Part shown: positions 12,241 through 13,693 of the stretch, piece after piece | Numbering within the stretch: the first letter of the stretch is position 1 | Layout of the letters: every line of letters starts with the position of its first letter | NCBI GenBank assembly: GCA_050049355.1 | Contig: JASFWK010000048.1 | Location: 1-13,693 of the forward strand | DNA length: 13,693 nt | Source: JASFWK01 sp050049355 | GTDB lineage: Bacteria > Chloroflexota > Anaerolineae > B4-G1 > DUEL01 | Direction: 5' to 3' | The notes under the pieces: model-generated | Told to the model about the DNA's origin: nothing | Seen by the model: only the letters and a program-made list of their open reading frames with translations | Database searches by the model: none | Translations under genes and position numbers: made by a program

Positions 12241-13693
12241 ATGTGTCCATTGTATGGTCTATATGATAGCGATAGCGGTGGAAATAGTAAGTCGTACGCG
12301 CGGGTCTCTACCCCGGTCAGCCTGCCGGCGCTGATCGAGGTCCAGCTGGAATCCTTCCACTGGCTCCAGGAGGAGGCGATCCGAGAGCTCTTCGACGAGA
12401 TTTCGCCCATCGAGAGCTATACAGGCACTCTCAGGCTTCACTTCCCCAGCTACAGCCCAGAGAGTGAGCAGTTCGACCTCAACTACCGCTTTGGCGAGCC
12501 TCCCTACTCCCGTGAGGAATGCCTAGAGAGAGATGTCACATATGCTGCTCCGCTCTACGTAGACGTCGCTCTAGAGAACCGCGAGACGGACGAGATCATC
12601 AAGACTGAGATCTTTCTGGGCGACTTCCCCCTGATGACCGAAAACGCCACCTTTGTTATCAACGGTACTGAACGGGTCGCGGTCAGCCAGCTGATCCGCT
12701 CTCCGGGGGTCTACTTCGACGTTGAGGAGGACCGCAGGACCGGTCGCCGGCTCTGTACCGCAAAGCTGATCCCCGATCGGGGCGTCTGGATGCAGTTCGA
12801 GACGCGCAAGACCGGCTATCTCACGCTCAAGTTCAATCGGAAGCGCACCATTCCGGTCACGATCTTCCTCCGGGCTCTGGCTGCAGTGGACGATGAGACC
12901 GGCTCCGATGTGCTCTCCGAGGGGACTGATGAGCAGTTGCTCGAACTGTTCGCCGATGTGGATACCCTTCCTGATAATGAGTGGATCCCGACCACGATCC
13001 GCCAGGAACCCAACTGGGAGTTAAAGGGTGACCGCAGCATCGCCGAGGAAGCGCTGCTGGAGTTCTACCGCCGCATGCGGCCAGGAGATCCAGCCACGCT
13101 GGAGAATGCCCAGGATTATCTGACCTCCCAGCTTTTCGACGAGCGCCGCTATAATCTGCGGCGGGTGGGGCGGTACAAGTTGAACCAGCGGCTTGGCCTG
13201 AATCTGCCGATGGATCGTTGTCCCACGGTAACTAAACAGGATGTCGTCTCCTTGGTTCGGCATATGATTCGCATCAACAATGGCATTGAGGACGCCGACG
13301 ATATTGATCACTTGGCAAACCGACGCGTCAAGACGGTCGGCGAGTTGGTTCAGAACAAGATGCGCATCGGGCTGCGGCGGATGGAGCGGGTGGTCAAAGA
13401 GCGCATGTCCACCCGCAGTGAGGACGAGGCGCCCACTCCTGTCAACCTGATTAACATCCGGCCGGTGGTGGGCATCCTGCGAGGGTTCTTCGGCTCCAGT
13501 CAGTTGTCCCAATTCATGGAGCAGACCAATCCGCTGGCAGAGTTGACCCACAAACGGACCCTGTCGGCGCTGGGGCCGGGCGGGCTGCGTCGGGAACGGG
13601 CAGGCTTTGCCGTCCGCGACGTCCACCATTCCCACTATGGCCGCATTTGTCCCATCGAGACCCCCGAGGGGCCCAACATTGGCCTCATCGGTC
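12241..13693 (+). CDS. rpoB: DNA-directed RNA polymerase beta subunit, N-terminal part
   Basis: 484 codons are present before the window edge, about 40% of a typical beta subunit. The ATG at 12241 has GGGAG six bases upstream (12230-12234), and an in-frame TAG at 12217 excludes a longer N-terminus. After a non-conserved leader, conserved blocks include SLPALIEVQLESF (26-38), FVINGTERVAVSQLIRSPGV (139-158), the rifampicin region FGSSQLSQFMEQTNPL (417-432) with ELTHKRTLSALGPGG (434-448), and RICPIETPEGPNIG near the edge. Beta forms part of the active-centre cleft of RNA polymerase and the target of rifamycins. At the E. coli positions 516, 522 and 529 this protein has E, A and T instead of D, S and R. 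It is read from its own promoter, with rpoC presumably beyond the edge. Confidence 0.97.
   Translation, partial: MCPLYGLYDSDSGGNSKSYARVSTPVSLPALIEVQLESFHWLQEEAIRELFDEISPIESYTGTLRLHFPSYSPESEQFDLNYRFGEPPYSREECLERDVTYAAPLYVDVALENRETDEIIKTEIFLGDFPLMTENATFVINGTERVAVSQLIRSPGVYFDVEEDRRTGRRLCTAKLIPDRGVWMQFETRKTGYLTLKFNRKRTIPVTIFLRALAAVDDETGSDVLSEGTDEQLLELFADVDTLPDNEWIPTTIRQEPNWELKGDRSIAEEALLEFYRRMRPGDPATLENAQDYLTSQLFDERRYNLRRVGRYKLNQRLGLNLPMDRCPTVTKQDVVSLVRHMIRINNGIEDADDIDHLANRRVKTVGELVQNKMRIGLRRMERVVKERMSTRSEDEAPTPVNLINIRPVVGILRGFFGSSQLSQFMEQTNPLAELTHKRTLSALGPGGLRRERAGFAVRDVHHSHYGRICPIETPEGPNIGLIG

Overview
The window looks like a chromosomal stretch from a GC-rich, free-living bacterium, most likely a Chloroflexota member (Anaerolineae-like). 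The clues are exported proteins with Thr/Pro linkers of the PTPTP/ATPTP kind, the style of the RpoB and UPF0316 proteins, and a Gram-positive-type LexA box (GAAC-N4-GTTC), a type also known from Dehalococcoides. This assignment is inference; no rRNA is present to settle it. No phage, IS element or CRISPR array is visible.

Layout. Bases 1-3446 (minus strand): a truncated membrane-protein gene starting with GTG overlaps the stop of a UDP-glucuronate-decarboxylase-type SDR gene, which has its own sigma-70 promoter. Upstream lies a long BchI/ChlD-type chelatase subunit (AAA+ plus VWA), also with a promoter. Bases 3645-4079 (plus): a small 12-cysteine DUF3795 gene whose promoter carries a near-perfect SOS box over the start point. 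Bases 4346-4561 (minus): dodecin. Bases 5192-5467 (minus): a tRNA-Pro/tRNA-Gly/tRNA-Met array with its own strong promoter. Bases 5470-9296: a divergent pair of single-pass TPR proteins, one with a zinc ribbon and a TolB-like propeller, the other with a beta-rich insert between TPRs. Each has a clear promoter in the 413-bp space between them. Bases 9342-11784 (plus, downstream of the second TPR gene): rsgA (TTG start), a possible 57-codon ORF, a UPF0316/DUF2179 membrane protein and a rhomboid protease, probably one transcription unit. Bases 12157-13693 (plus): an extended -10 promoter and the first 484 codons of rpoB, cut by the window edge inside the rifampicin region.

Working together. Most neighbours are housekeeping genes with separate jobs: nucleotide-sugar supply for surface polysaccharide, metal chelation for a tetrapyrrole or corrinoid, flavin storage, tRNA supply, 30S subunit maturation, membrane proteolysis and transcription. 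The two divergent TPR genes form the one pair that looks functionally linked. The most distinctive signals are the SOS box on the DUF3795 gene, the non-consensus residues at three rifampicin-contact positions of RpoB, and the architectures of the TPR pair. I do not see a complete unknown multi-gene defence or metabolic system.
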